Of a stretch of DNA of 64,000 nt, positions 17,126 to 26,420 are shown piece by piece. The DNA is from Burkholderia sp. D-99 (GTDB lineage: Bacteria; Pseudomonadota; Gammaproteobacteria; Burkholderiales; Burkholderiaceae), in NCBI RefSeq assembly GCF_011605345.1, contig NZ_JAAOXM010000010.1, positions 186,001 to 250,000 of the forward strand. Direction: 5' to 3'. Within the stretch, counting starts at the first letter, position 1; every line of letters starts with the position of its first letter. Below the pieces are notes generated by a model. It made no database searches. It saw nothing but the letters and a program-made list of their open reading frames with translations, and was not told the origin of the DNA. The position numbers and the translations under genes are program-made.

Positions 17126-17139
17126 TGCAACATGTTGCA
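17126..17139. promoter_or_regulatory. PadR operator palindrome 2
   Basis: A perfect inverted repeat, TGCAAC-AT-GTTGCA. Both copies are embedded in the same wider context (TTTATGCAAC at the left, GTTGCACA at the right). The 41-base centre-to-centre spacing is close to four DNA turns, so two dimers would sit on the same face of the helix. Confidence 0.65.
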
Positions 17140-17216
17140 CAAACATGCCCCTTGGCTTGTACTGTGGCCCCGATATGGCAAGATGCGATTCAATCCGCGG
17201 CCTCCTCCGACCCGAC

Positions 17217-17753
17217 ATGTCCCTGCCTCACGCACTCCTCACCGCACTCGCCGAACGCCCCGGTTCGGGGTCCGAGCTTGCCGACCGCTTCGATCGCTCG
17301 ATCGGCTATTTCTGGCAAGCAACGCACCAGCAGATCTATCGCGAACTGGGGCGCCTCGAGGAAACGGGCTGGATCGAATCGCTGCCCGCCGAATCGGGGC
17401 GCGGCCGCAAGCGCGCGTACCGGATCCTGCCGGCCGGCAAGAAGGAGCTGCGACGCTGGATCGCCGAACAGGAAGATCCGACGCCGCTGCGCGAAGCGTT
17501 GATGGTGCGCCTGCGTGCGGAAGCGGTGCTCGGCCCGGCCGGCCTCGAGGAAGAAATCAGGCGGCGCATCGCGCTTCACCAGGAAAAGCTCGACCTGTAC
17601 CTGCAGATCGAGGCGCGCGATTTTTCGGCGCCCGACGATTCACGCACGAAGCGTCTACAGCATCTGGTGCTGCAGGCCGGTATTGCGAACGAGCGGTTCT
17701 GGGTCGAATTTTCGCAAGATGCGCTCGACACGCTGCGCCTGCCGAAGGACTGA
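17217..17753 (+). CDS. PadR family transcriptional regulator
   Basis: A 178-residue repressor-type protein. Residues 1-80 form a PadR winged helix (LPHALLTALAERPGSGSELADRF, YFWQATHQQIYRELGRLEETGW, GRKRAYRILPAGKKELRRWI). The C-terminal part is the helical dimerisation domain (EEEIRRRIALHQEKLDLYLQ). The ATG at 17217 is preferred because upstream codons run through the operator region and lack family resemblance. PadR regulators often respond to phenolic acids or other toxic aromatics. It faces the FadH-like gene across two palindromes. Confidence 0.88.
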   Translation: MSLPHALLTALAERPGSGSELADRFDRSIGYFWQATHQQIYRELGRLEETGWIESLPAESGRGRKRAYRILPAGKKELRRWIAEQEDPTPLREALMVRLRAEAVLGPAGLEEEIRRRIALHQEKLDLYLQIEARDFSAPDDSRTKRLQHLVLQAGIANERFWVEFSQDALDTLRLPKD

Positions 17754-17854
17754 ACCGGGCCCGTGCCTGCTGCGCGCGGCTGCCGATGTTCAACCGGGCA
17801 GCCCGCCCTGCGCGCGATCGGTGCGCGTCGATGGCGCGCACCGGCCGGCCCGGC

Positions 17855-18271
17855 TCACGCTGCCGGGGCGATACGCAACGCGGTGCGTGCGCTCCGCGCG
17901 TCGAGGCTGAACGCACCCGCGCCGAAGTACGCGATCTGCAGCAGGCCGCCGGCCATCATCACGTTCTTCAGGAAGTGAATCATCTGGTTCTGGTCGGCGA
18001 AGTTGTGGTGGAAGAACACGGCGGTCACGAGGCTGAACAGCGCCATTGCCAGCGCGACGGGGCGGGCCCGATAACCCGACATCAGCAGCAACCCGCCCCC
18101 CGCCTCCACGAGCACCGCGACCACGAAGGCGAGCGATGGCGCCGGCAGGCCGACGGATGCGATGTAGCCGACGGTGGTAGCGTGCGCGGCCAGCTTGCTC
18201 AAGCCGCTCATCAGAAACGGTGCGCCGATCAGAACGCGGCCGAGCAGCGGAAGATACTTGTAACGATCCAT
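17855..18271 (-). CDS. DoxX family inner-membrane protein
   Basis: 138 residues with four predicted membrane segments: LLGRVLIGAPFLMSGLSKL, SLAFVVAVLVEAGGGLLLM, PVALAMALFSLVTAVFF and NVMMAGGLLQIAYFGAGA. This is the DoxX pattern. CAGGAG lies before the ATG at 18271. It follows the pirin gene by about 50 bases on the same strand. DoxX proteins are tied to redox stress in several bacteria, but a biochemical role is not settled. Confidence 0.85.
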   Translation of the reverse strand: MDRYKYLPLLGRVLIGAPFLMSGLSKLAAHATTVGYIASVGLPAPSLAFVVAVLVEAGGGLLLMSGYRARPVALAMALFSLVTAVFFHHNFADQNQMIHFLKNVMMAGGLLQIAYFGAGAFSLDARSARTALRIAPAA

Positions 18272-18321
18272 GATGTACTCCTGAAATGAAATGATTCGGT
18301 GGACTGAAAAAATAAAGGCAT

Positions 18322-19020
18322 TCAGCCGGCGTCCACCATCACCAGCTCGGAATCTTCGACCGCGACGATGTCGAGCGCGGCCTCGTTCGTGATCGCGACG
18401 CCGTCGAGCGGCCCCACGCGTTCTCCGTTCACTTCGATGCGCCCCGCTGCCGCAACGAGATAGGCGCGGCGCGTGGCGCCCAATGCCTGCCTGACCTGCT
18501 CGCCCGCCTTCAGCGTGGCACCGAGCACGCGGGCATCGGCACGGATCGGCAGCGCGCCGTCGTCGCCGGCATAACCGCTCGCCAGCACGACGAAACGCCC
18601 GGACCGGTCGCCCTTCGGAAACTGCTTGGTGCCCCACCCGGGCGCACCGCCGTTGGCGCGGGGCATCAGCCAGATCTGGTAGAGCTTGAGCGGCGTATCG
18701 CTCCGGTTGAACTCCGCATGCCGAATGCCCGTGCCTGCGCTCATGACCTGCACGTCGCCCGCGTTGATCGTGCCTTCCGACCCGAGCGTGTCGCGATGAC
18801 CGAGCACGCCCTGCCGCACGTACGTGATGATTTCGATGTCGCGGTGCCCGTGCATCGGGAACCCGCTGCCGACCGCGATCTCGTCGTCGTTCCACACGAT
18901 CAGCGGGCCCAGCGGCACATGCCCGGACGTGCTGTCGGCCGTCACCGCGAAGTGGTACTTCGCGCGCAGCCAGCCGTGATTCGCGTGGTCCAGTGATGCC
19001 CAGCGCCGATGCGTCAACAT
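18322..19020 (-). CDS. Pirin family protein (YhaK-like bicupin)
   Basis: A 232-residue pirin: RRWASLDHANHGWLRAKYHF, then the metal-binding cupin motif GFPMHGHRDIEIITYVRQG with GHRDTLG, VMSAGTGIRHAEFN and a degenerate second cupin. The His and Glu ligands for one metal are present in the first cupin. AGGAGG overlaps an in-frame GTG and lies 5 bases before the ATG at 19020, which is therefore the chosen start. Related proteins show quercetinase-type dioxygenase activity in vitro; the role here is unknown. It is in an operon with DoxX and faces a LysR regulator. Confidence 0.88.
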   Translation of the reverse strand: MLTHRRWASLDHANHGWLRAKYHFAVTADSTSGHVPLGPLIVWNDDEIAVGSGFPMHGHRDIEIITYVRQGVLGHRDTLGSEGTINAGDVQVMSAGTGIRHAEFNRSDTPLKLYQIWLMPRANGGAPGWGTKQFPKGDRSGRFVVLASGYAGDDGALPIRADARVLGATLKAGEQVRQALGATRRAYLVAAAGRIEVNGERVGPLDGVAITNEAALDIVAVEDSELVMVDAG

Positions 19021-19146
19021 ATCCACCTCCTGTTCCTGCAGCCCGAACGACGGGCGGTTGCCTGGCGGTGCCTTGCCGTCTTCTGCGCGGCACCGAACGT
19101 TGGATGAATGCTAATTTCGCAAAGATCGGTCGCATATCTCCTGAAC

Positions 19147-19163
19147 GGCAACGTATCATTGCC
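19147..19163. promoter_or_regulatory. Dyad in the pirin/LysR divergent region
   Basis: An interrupted palindrome, GGCAA-CGTATCA-TTGCC, lies 36 bases before the LysR start. The half-sites are exact and the 17-base size fits a LysR recognition box. It is the best candidate site for the neighbouring regulator to control both itself and pirin-doxX. Confidence 0.45.
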
Positions 19164-19199
19164 TCCAATAGAACGATCTGACCGAACGGAGCCGCCGCC

Positions 19200-20117
19200 A
19201 TGAACCCCATCGCCGATCTGAACGATCTCCGGCTGTTCGCGGAAGTGGTCGAACACGGGAGCTTCACTGCCGCCGCCCGCAGCCTCGGCGTGCAAACGTC
19301 GAAGCTCAGCCGGCGCATCCGCGCGCTCGAGGAGGAGCTCGGCGTGCGGCTGCTCAATCGCACCAGCCGCAGCCTGTCGCTGACGGAAACCGGGCGGCAA
19401 TTCCATCAGCATTGCGTCGCGCTGGTCGCCGAATCCAAAGCCGCGAAGGACATCGTGGATCGCACGCGCACGCAGCCGCAGGGCACCGTGCGCATCAGTT
19501 GCCCGGTCGGTTTGCTGAGTTCGGGTGTCGCCGCGATCGTCGCGCGCTATATCGAGCACAATCCGCAGGTGCAGGTGCGGCTCGATGCGACCAACCGGCG
19601 GGTCGACGTCGTCGAGGAAGGGCTGGATTTCGCGATCCGCGTCAGGGTGCCGCCGCTGGAGAACACCGATCTTGCGGTTCGGCAACTCGGGCTGTCGTAC
19701 CGGATTCTCGTGGCGAGCCCGGCGCTGGTCGCGCGGTTTCCGGCGCCCGAGTCGATCGACAGCCTGAAGGACTGGCCGACGGTGTCAACGGCCGGCAGCG
19801 GCGACCGGTTCGTGTGGAGCCTGACGGACACCGACGGGCACGCGCGGTCCTTCACCCATCGGCCACGGCTGGCGACCGACGATCTGGCGACCCTGCGGCT
19901 TGCCGCGCTCGACGGTATCGGCGTGGCCGAATTGCCGCGCGAACTGGTGAACGCCGACCTTCAGGCAGGCAGGCTGCTGCACCTGCTGCCCGCGCTGTCG
20001 GCACCGACGGCGCTCGTCCACGCGATCTTCCCGTCGCGGCGCGGGATGGTGCCCGCCGTGCGCCATTTGCTGGATGCGCTCGTGGCGGGTTTCGAGGAAC
20101 TGAACCGGGTCGCGTAG
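19200..20117 (+). CDS. LysR-type transcriptional regulator
   Basis: 305 residues. The helix-turn-helix is at residues about 5-65 (LNDLRLFAEVVEHGSFTAAA, LGVQTSKLSRRIRALEEELG, LLNRTSRSLSLTETG), followed by the effector-binding domain (VRISCPVGLLSSG onward). The N-terminal pattern is that of the subgroup that often controls divergent oxidoreductase or stress genes. It faces pirin-doxX, with a 17-base dyad between. Effector unknown. Confidence 0.88.
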   Translation: MNPIADLNDLRLFAEVVEHGSFTAAARSLGVQTSKLSRRIRALEEELGVRLLNRTSRSLSLTETGRQFHQHCVALVAESKAAKDIVDRTRTQPQGTVRISCPVGLLSSGVAAIVARYIEHNPQVQVRLDATNRRVDVVEEGLDFAIRVRVPPLENTDLAVRQLGLSYRILVASPALVARFPAPESIDSLKDWPTVSTAGSGDRFVWSLTDTDGHARSFTHRPRLATDDLATLRLAALDGIGVAELPRELVNADLQAGRLLHLLPALSAPTALVHAIFPSRRGMVPAVRHLLDALVAGFEELNRVA

Positions 20118-20193
20118 CGGCCGCCGGCACGGCCGCACCGGCGGCGCAACCGCGCACGACGCCGTCGCAGGAAGCGCGGCGCGCCGGCCCCGA

Positions 20194-21174
20194 TCATGCA
20201 TCCGGCAGGATCACCACCTTGCCCTTCACCTGCCGGTTCGCCATCCGCGCGATCGCATCGGCCGCACCGGCCAGCGACACGCGCTCGGTGATCGCGGGTC
20301 GCACCTTGCCGGCCGCGAACCATTCGGCCAGCAAGCGCATGTTCGCGACATGCTGCGCGGGGTCGCGTCGCACCGCGTCGCCCCAGAACACGCCGAGGAT
20401 GTCGCGCTCCTTGAGCAGCGCGAGGTTCAGCGCGATCTTCGGGATCTCGCCGGCCGCGAACCCGACGACGAGGAACCGGCCGCGCCACGCAGTCGCGCGC
20501 AGCGCCGCCTCGGTGTATGCACCGCCCACCGGATCGTAGACGACGTCGGCGCCGCGCCCGCCGGTCAGTTCGTCCACGCGGCGGCGCAGGTCTTCGGTCG
20601 CATAGTCGATCGTCTCGTCCGCACCGGCTTCACGGCACAGCGCGAGCTTGTCCGCGCTCGACGCCGCGGCAATCACGCGCGCGCCGAGCGCCTTCGCGAT
20701 CTCGATCGCGGCGAGCCCGACGCCGCCCGCCGCGCCCAGCACGAGCAACGTCTCGCCCGCCTGCAGCCGTGCGCGCTGCTGCAATGCGTGCAGCGACGTG
20801 CCGTACGCGAGCACGAGCGCCGTGCCCTGCTCGAACGTCATCCCCGGCGGCAACGGAGCGATCTGGTGCACATCGGCCACGCACTGCTGCGCGAACCCGC
20901 CGTGGCCCGTGAACGCCACCACCGAATCGCCGGGCCGCCATGCGGTGACGCCCTCGCCGACCGCATCGATCACACCGGCAAACTCGGCGCCCGGCGAAAA
21001 CGGCAGCGCGGGCTTCACCTGATACAAGCCCTGGACGATCAGCGCGTCGGGGAAATTGAGCGACGCGGCCTTCACCTGGATCCGGACCTGGCCGGCCGCC
21101 GGTTCGGGAATCGCGACGTCCTCGATGCGCAAGTGGTCGATCGGGCCGAATGCGGTACACAACAGGGCTTTCAT
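20194..21174 (-). CDS. NAD(P)H:quinone oxidoreductase, zinc-free MDR family
   Basis: A 326-residue medium-chain reductase: an N-terminal GroES-like domain (VKAASLNFPDALIVQGLYQ, LPFSPGAEFAGVIDAVGEG) and a Rossmann domain with LGAAGGVGLAAIEIAKALGA. The zinc-binding cysteines of alcohol dehydrogenases are absent, as in quinone oxidoreductases. It is the last gene of a minus-strand run that begins with the molybdenum enzyme; 148 bases separate it from the acyl-CoA dehydrogenase. Substrate could be a quinone or an enoyl compound. Confidence 0.85.
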   Translation of the reverse strand: MKALLCTAFGPIDHLRIEDVAIPEPAAGQVRIQVKAASLNFPDALIVQGLYQVKPALPFSPGAEFAGVIDAVGEGVTAWRPGDSVVAFTGHGGFAQQCVADVHQIAPLPPGMTFEQGTALVLAYGTSLHALQQRARLQAGETLLVLGAAGGVGLAAIEIAKALGARVIAAASSADKLALCREAGADETIDYATEDLRRRVDELTGGRGADVVYDPVGGAYTEAALRATAWRGRFLVVGFAAGEIPKIALNLALLKERDILGVFWGDAVRRDPAQHVANMRLLAEWFAAGKVRPAITERVSLAGAADAIARMANRQVKGKVVILPDA

Positions 21175-21322
21175 GCGCTTCTCTCTCCTTGCGCGGCGTG
21201 GCCGCGCATCGGTGCGGTATGCGGGCGACTCCCGCGCGGCCGGTTCACGACGCGTGTGCGATGGCCATCGGAACCGGCCTTCGCGATATCGTCAGCATTC
21301 CGGAATGTCAGTGCGACGGTGT

Positions 21323-23152
21323 TCAGAACCATGCGTCGCGCATGTCGAGCGTCGTCGTGTCGACGCTCGACAGCAGATCGAGCTGCGCATCCACTTTCGG
21401 CAATTCCCAGCGGAAGAAATAGCGGGCGGCCGCACGCTTGCCGTCGTAAAAATCGCCAGCTTGCCCGTGCGCGGCGAGCGTCACGTCGAGCCACAGCCAC
21501 GCGACGACGAGATGGCCGAACGCTTCCAGATAGACACTCGCGTTCGCGAGCCGCGTCTGCTGATCGCCGATCGCGCCGAGCTGTCGCGTGACGTCGACCA
21601 GCTGCGCCCAGCGCCGTGCCAGCGCATCGGCCTGCTCGCGCAGGCCGGCATCGAGCGTCCGCGCGCGTTGGACGCTCGCGCCGATTCGTGCGTCGAGCGC
21701 GTGCAGCAACGCGCCATCGTCCTGTGCGACCTTGCGGCCCAGCAGGTCGAGCGCCTGGATCCCGTGCGTGCCTTCGTGTATCGGATTGAGCCGATTGTCG
21801 CGATAGAGCCGCTCGACTGCGTAATCGCGCGTATAGCCATAGCCGCCGTGCACCTGGATCGCGAGGTCGTTCGCCGCGAGACACCACTGCGACGGCCAGC
21901 TTTTCGCGATCGGCGTCAGGATGTCGAGCAGGCACGCGGCCTGGGCGCGGATGTTCGCGTCGTCGTGCGCGCGTGCTTCGTCGACCAGCTTCGCGCAGTA
22001 CAGGATCAGCGCGAGGCCGCCTTCGACATAGGCCTTCTGCGCGAGCAGCATGCGCCGCACGTCCGGATGCTCGACGATCGGCGCCTGCGGCGCGGCGGCA
22101 TCCTTGCCCGCCGGCCCCAGCGGACGCCCCTGCGGCCGGTTCCGCGCGTAGTCGAGCGCGTGCAGATAACCCGTGTAGCCGAGCGCCACCGCGCCCGCGC
22201 CGACCCCGATGCGCGCCTCGTTCATCATGTGGAACATATACGCGAGGCCGTGGTTCGGCTCGCCGACCAGATAGCCGATCGCGCCCGCTCGCCCTTCCGG
22301 CCGGTAGCGCGTGCCTTCGCCGAAGTTCAGCAGGCAGTTGGTGGTGCCGCGGTAGCCCATCTTGTGGTTCAGCCCGGCGAGCACCACGTCGTTGTGCTCG
22401 CCCTGCGCCGCGCCGTCGGTGCCCGGCAGGTACTTGGGCACGATGAACAGCGAGATGCCGCGCGTGCCGGGCAGCAGCCGGCCGTGTTCGTCGGGAATCT
22501 TCGCGAGCACGAGGTGGACGATGTTCTCCGTCAACTCGTGTTCGCCGCCCGAGATCCACATCTTGTTGCCGGTCAGCCGGTAGCGCGGGCCGAGCGGCGA
22601 ATCGCCCTCGAAATCCGCGCGTGTCGCGATGTCGGACAGCGACGAACCGGCTTGCGGCTCGGACAGGCACATCGTGCCGAGGTAGCGCCCTTCCAGCTCC
22701 GGGCGCGCGAACGCGTCGATCTGCGCGGCAGTGCCGTGCGCGACGAGCAGGTTCGCGTTGGCGACGGTGAGGAACGGATAGGCGGCAGTCGCGATGTTCG
22801 CGGCCTGGAAGAACAGGAACGACGCGGCTTCGACCAGCTTCGGCAAGCGCATGCCGCCGAGCGCTTCGTCGTGACCCGCGGCGATCAGCCCGGCGTCCGC
22901 GAAGGCGCGCACGGCCGGTTCGACGTCCGGGATCAGCGTCACGCGCTCGCCGTCGAAATGCGGTTCCTCGCGATCGCCGCGTGCCGCGTGCGGCGCGAAC
23001 AGGTCTTCGGCAATCCGCTCGCTGGTATCGAGCACCGCGTCGAAGGTCTCGCGACTGTGCTCCGCGTAGTGCGGCAGCGCGACGAGCGCCTCCGCATCGA
23101 GCCAGTCGTACAACAGGAACGCGAGATCGCGTCGCGACATCAACAAGCTCAT
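21323..23152 (-). CDS. Acyl-CoA dehydrogenase (long, ~600-residue type)
   Basis: FAD enzyme that makes the 2,3 double bond of an acyl-CoA. The 609-residue protein has the classic motifs GTMCLSEPQAGSSLSDI, RLTGNKMWISGGEHEL and NEARIGVGAGAVALGYTGYL, and the catalytic-base region HEGTHGIQALDLLGRK, plus the C-terminal extension of the long family. The ATG at 23152 has GGGAGG 8 bases upstream; the longer frame runs through the gap into the aldolase and is not coding. Chain-length preference unknown. Downstream of the aldolase on the same strand, gap 107 bases. Confidence 0.9.
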   Translation of the reverse strand: MSLLMSRRDLAFLLYDWLDAEALVALPHYAEHSRETFDAVLDTSERIAEDLFAPHAARGDREEPHFDGERVTLIPDVEPAVRAFADAGLIAAGHDEALGGMRLPKLVEAASFLFFQAANIATAAYPFLTVANANLLVAHGTAAQIDAFARPELEGRYLGTMCLSEPQAGSSLSDIATRADFEGDSPLGPRYRLTGNKMWISGGEHELTENIVHLVLAKIPDEHGRLLPGTRGISLFIVPKYLPGTDGAAQGEHNDVVLAGLNHKMGYRGTTNCLLNFGEGTRYRPEGRAGAIGYLVGEPNHGLAYMFHMMNEARIGVGAGAVALGYTGYLHALDYARNRPQGRPLGPAGKDAAAPQAPIVEHPDVRRMLLAQKAYVEGGLALILYCAKLVDEARAHDDANIRAQAACLLDILTPIAKSWPSQWCLAANDLAIQVHGGYGYTRDYAVERLYRDNRLNPIHEGTHGIQALDLLGRKVAQDDGALLHALDARIGASVQRARTLDAGLREQADALARRWAQLVDVTRQLGAIGDQQTRLANASVYLEAFGHLVVAWLWLDVTLAAHGQAGDFYDGKRAAARYFFRWELPKVDAQLDLLSSVDTTTLDMRDAWF

Positions 23153-23259
23153 CGTGCTGCCTCCCGGGGCCGGCTTCGTCAGCCGAATGAAGGGTTCCGT
23201 GATTGCGAATGCTGGCATGAATTTAGCACGGTCGTTCGCAAACAACAACGACGGATGAG

Positions 23260-24027
23260 CTAGTCCGCGTACCCGGGATTGCGCCGATCGAGCCGGCGCA
23301 GCAAACCGGGCCAGACGAGCGCCCCGGCACCCATCCCGCGCGTCACCGCGGCGATCTGCTGCCTGATGCCGTCGAGAATCGGTTGGGCGATCGGCAACAG
23401 AGCCGAGCCGCCGGCCTGCGCGCGCACCTGGATCATGCAGGCCGCTTCGAAGAAGTACATCGCGACGAACGCGTCTGCCGGCGTCGCACCGACGGTCAGC
23501 AGGCCGTGGTTGCGCAGCATCAGGTTCGTGTTGGCGCCGAGGTCGCGCACGAGGCGCGCCTTCTCGCCCTCGTTCAGCGCAATGCCCTCGTAGTCGTGAT
23601 ATCCGAGCGACGCCAGCACGCCGAGCGACTGCTGCGACAGCGGCAGCAACCCGCCCTCCTGCGCCGACACGGCGACGCCGTTGACTGAATGCGTATGCAT
23701 CACGCACAGCGCGTCGTCGCGGGCCGCATGCACCGCGCTGTGGATGGTGAAGCCGGCCGGGTTGATCTCGTACGGTGATTCGGACACCTTGCGTCCTTCG
23801 AGATCCACCTTCACCAGCGACGATGCCGTGATCTCGTCGAACATCATGCCGTACGGGTTGATCAGGAAATGGTGCTCCGGGCCGGGGACGCGCGCGGAAA
23901 TATGGGTGAACACGAGATCGTCCCAGCCGAACAGCGCCGTGAGGCGGTAAGCCGCCGCCAGGTTGACTCGCGCGTCCCATTCGGTGGGGGAAACTGCCTG
24001 CTTCACGCTGACATCGGATGAGGCCAC
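23260..24027 (-). CDS. Class II aldolase/adducin family protein
   Basis: 255 residues. The family core is present: AAAYRLTALFGWDDLVFTHI, the metal histidines in MHTHSVNG and the basic RNHGLLTVG region. It uses a GTG start at 24027 with AAGGAG 6-7 bases upstream. It belongs to the branch often annotated only as class II aldolase/adducin, where some members act on aldol-like hydroxyacids and others are unassigned. It sits between the molybdenum enzyme (68-base gap) and the acyl-CoA dehydrogenase. Confidence 0.85.
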   Translation of the reverse strand: MASSDVSVKQAVSPTEWDARVNLAAAYRLTALFGWDDLVFTHISARVPGPEHHFLINPYGMMFDEITASSLVKVDLEGRKVSESPYEINPAGFTIHSAVHAARDDALCVMHTHSVNGVAVSAQEGGLLPLSQQSLGVLASLGYHDYEGIALNEGEKARLVRDLGANTNLMLRNHGLLTVGATPADAFVAMYFFEAACMIQVRAQAGGSALLPIAQPILDGIRQQIAAVTRGMGAGALVWPGLLRRLDRRNPGYAD

Positions 24028-24095
24028 GTCGACACTCCTTGTTCAAGGATGGATGCGTACCGGGCCGCACGATACGGCCCGGCCTGGGGATTGCG

Positions 24096-26420
24096 TCACC
24101 CTGCCCGGGGCTTCGCGAGCTGATCGGCAACCGGCAGGCTGCGAATGCGTGTGCCGGTCGCCGCGAAAATCGCATTGGTGAGTGCCGGCGCAACGGGCGG
24201 CAGGCCCGGCTCGCCCACGCCGCCGAGCGGCGCCGCAAAATCGTCCGGCGCGACGAGATGCACGCGGATCTCGCGCGGCGCTTCGTTCATTCTCAGCACC
24301 TGGAAGCCGTTGAAGTTGCTCTGCTCCGGATGGCCGTCCTTGAACGTGATCTCGCCGTGCAGTGCGATGCCGAGCCCCATCACCACCGCGCCCTCGAGCT
24401 GCGAGCGTACGCGTTCCGGATTGACTTGCGGCCCGCAGTCGATCGCAATGTCGACCCGCGGCACCGTGATCTTGCCGTCGGCATCGACCTGCACCTCGCA
24501 CACCGCCGCCGTATACGACACGAAGCTGCGATGCGCGGCGATCCCGAGCCCGTGCCCCTTCGGCAGCTTGCGCCCCCAGCCGGCTTCGCGCGCGACCGTC
24601 TCGACCACGCGCCGCAGCCGCCCGGTGTCGACCGGATACAGCGCCGGATCCTCGCCGTAGTTCACATTCTTCACCGTGATGTGCGGCTCGAAACGCCGCG
24701 CGGGCCCGATCAGTTCGAGCAGGAAATCCTTCGGGTCGCGGCCGGCCGCATGCGCCAGCTCCGACACGAAGCTCTGGATGCCGAACGCATGCGAGATGTT
24801 GTAGACCGAGCGGAACCAGCCGATCCGCGTGTGCGCCTGCGCGGCCGGGTTCTCGATCCGCACGTTCGGAATCGCGAACGGCAGGTCCGCAATCCCCTGC
24901 GCGAGCTCGCCCGGCTGCTCGTGCACGATGCCGGCCCTGAACGTCGACTGGATCGACGGCGCAACCGTGCGATGCTGCCACGCGACCACTTTCCCCGCCG
25001 CATCGATCCCGCCGTCGAACGCTTCGAGCGACACCGCATGGAAATAGTCGTGCGCGAGGTCGTCCTCGCGCGTGAACGTCAGCTTGACGGGCGCACCGAC
25101 CGCCTTCGACAGCAGCGCCGCCTCCACCACGTAGTCGGGCTTCGACTTGCGGCCGAACCCGCCGCCGAGCAATGTCACGTTGACCGTCACGCGCTCGGTC
25201 GGCAACCCGAGCGCCTTCGCGACCTCGTCGCGCGTGGTCTGCGGCGCCTGCGTGCAGGTCCACACTTCGCAACGGCCGTCCGCCACGCGCGCGACGGCCG
25301 CAGGCGGCTCCATCGTCGCGTGCGCGAGATGCGGAATGTAGTAAGTCGCTCGCACGCGCTTCGCGGCGCCTGCCAGCGCGGCCGCCGCGTCGCCGTCGTT
25401 GCGGATCACGTCGCCCGGTTGCGCGGCAGCCGCTTCGAGCGTCTTGCGATACGTGGTCGAATCGTAGTTCGCGTTGGGCCCGCGCTTCCAGTCGATCTTC
25501 AGTTGCGCGCGTGCCTGGATCGCCGTCCACGTGTCGCGCGCGACAACAGCGACGCCGCCGAGCGGCTGGAAACCGGACGGCAGCGGCGTCGGCGCGAGCG
25601 GCACGACCTTGACGACACCCGGCAGCTTCTCGGCCGCCGAGGCGTCGAGCGACGCCACCGTGTCTCCGTAGGCCGGCGGCCGCGCGACGACCGCATACAG
25701 CATGCCGTCGAGCCGCGTGTCGATCCCGTAGTGCGCGCGGCCGGAAACGATGTCGCGCCCGTCGATCAACGCCGTTTGGCCCTTGCCGATGTAGCGGAAT
25801 TCGGCTGGCGCTTTCAACGCGAGTGTTTTCGTATCGGGCGCCGGCAACGCTGCCGCTTTCGCCGCCAGTTCGCCGAAGCCGAGCTTGCGCCCGCTCTTCG
25901 TGTCGACGACCTCGTGCACCGTCGCCTTGACCTGACCCACGTCGACGCCCCACTCCGCGGCGGCAGCCTGTTCGAGCATCGTGCGCGCGGCTGCACCCGC
26001 GCGGCGCAACGCGGCGAAGCTCTGGCGCAAACTGCGCGACCCGTCGGTGTTCTGGTTGCCGTAGCGCGGCTCGTCGCCGACGGCCTGCGCGACCTTCACA
26101 CGCGCCCAGTCCGCACCCAGTTCGTCCGCTACCACGAGCGCGACGCTCGTGCGCACGCCCTGCCCCATCTCGGAGCGGATGCAGGTCACGGTAACCGTGC
26201 CATCGGGCGCGATCGCGACGAACAGGTGCGGATCGTCGCGCAACCCGTGCGGCATCCCCGCGCCGCCATACTGCGGATTTGCGCTGACGGGCGGCTGGTC
26301 CGGCACGGCCGCGCGGACGAGCGACGGCACGCCGAACGCGAGTAGCAGCCCGCCGGACGCGAAGCCGAGCAGCAGCGCGCGACGGCTTTCGTTATGGACG
26401 GAGAGTTCGGGCGCGCTCAT
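24096..26420 (-). CDS. Molybdopterin-binding hydroxylase large subunit (isoquinoline 1-oxidoreductase beta type)
   Basis: 774 residues of the xanthine-oxidase family, IorB branch. The N-terminus has a twin-arginine-like signal (SRRALLLGFASGG, then LLAFGVPSLVRA), so it is probably exported folded with its cofactor. Cofactor motifs are IRSEMGQGVRTS, TLLGGGFGRKSKPDYV and the catalytic-glutamate loop GGVGEPGLPPVAPAL. The start overlaps the small-subunit stop (ATGA). It would hydroxylate an aldehyde or N-heterocycle with water as oxygen source. No cytochrome or insertion chaperone gene is adjacent. Confidence 0.9.
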   Translation of the reverse strand: MSAPELSVHNESRRALLLGFASGGLLLAFGVPSLVRAAVPDQPPVSANPQYGGAGMPHGLRDDPHLFVAIAPDGTVTVTCIRSEMGQGVRTSVALVVADELGADWARVKVAQAVGDEPRYGNQNTDGSRSLRQSFAALRRAGAAARTMLEQAAAAEWGVDVGQVKATVHEVVDTKSGRKLGFGELAAKAAALPAPDTKTLALKAPAEFRYIGKGQTALIDGRDIVSGRAHYGIDTRLDGMLYAVVARPPAYGDTVASLDASAAEKLPGVVKVVPLAPTPLPSGFQPLGGVAVVARDTWTAIQARAQLKIDWKRGPNANYDSTTYRKTLEAAAAQPGDVIRNDGDAAAALAGAAKRVRATYYIPHLAHATMEPPAAVARVADGRCEVWTCTQAPQTTRDEVAKALGLPTERVTVNVTLLGGGFGRKSKPDYVVEAALLSKAVGAPVKLTFTREDDLAHDYFHAVSLEAFDGGIDAAGKVVAWQHRTVAPSIQSTFRAGIVHEQPGELAQGIADLPFAIPNVRIENPAAQAHTRIGWFRSVYNISHAFGIQSFVSELAHAAGRDPKDFLLELIGPARRFEPHITVKNVNYGEDPALYPVDTGRLRRVVETVAREAGWGRKLPKGHGLGIAAHRSFVSYTAAVCEVQVDADGKITVPRVDIAIDCGPQVNPERVRSQLEGAVVMGLGIALHGEITFKDGHPEQSNFNGFQVLRMNEAPREIRVHLVAPDDFAAPLGGVGEPGLPPVAPALTNAIFAATGTRIRSLPVADQLAKPRAG

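Noticed and set aside
24043..25953. A second long minus-strand frame inside the molybdenum hydroxylase gene
   Set aside because: It lacks family motifs, while the other frame has all cofactor motifs and an intact start and stop.
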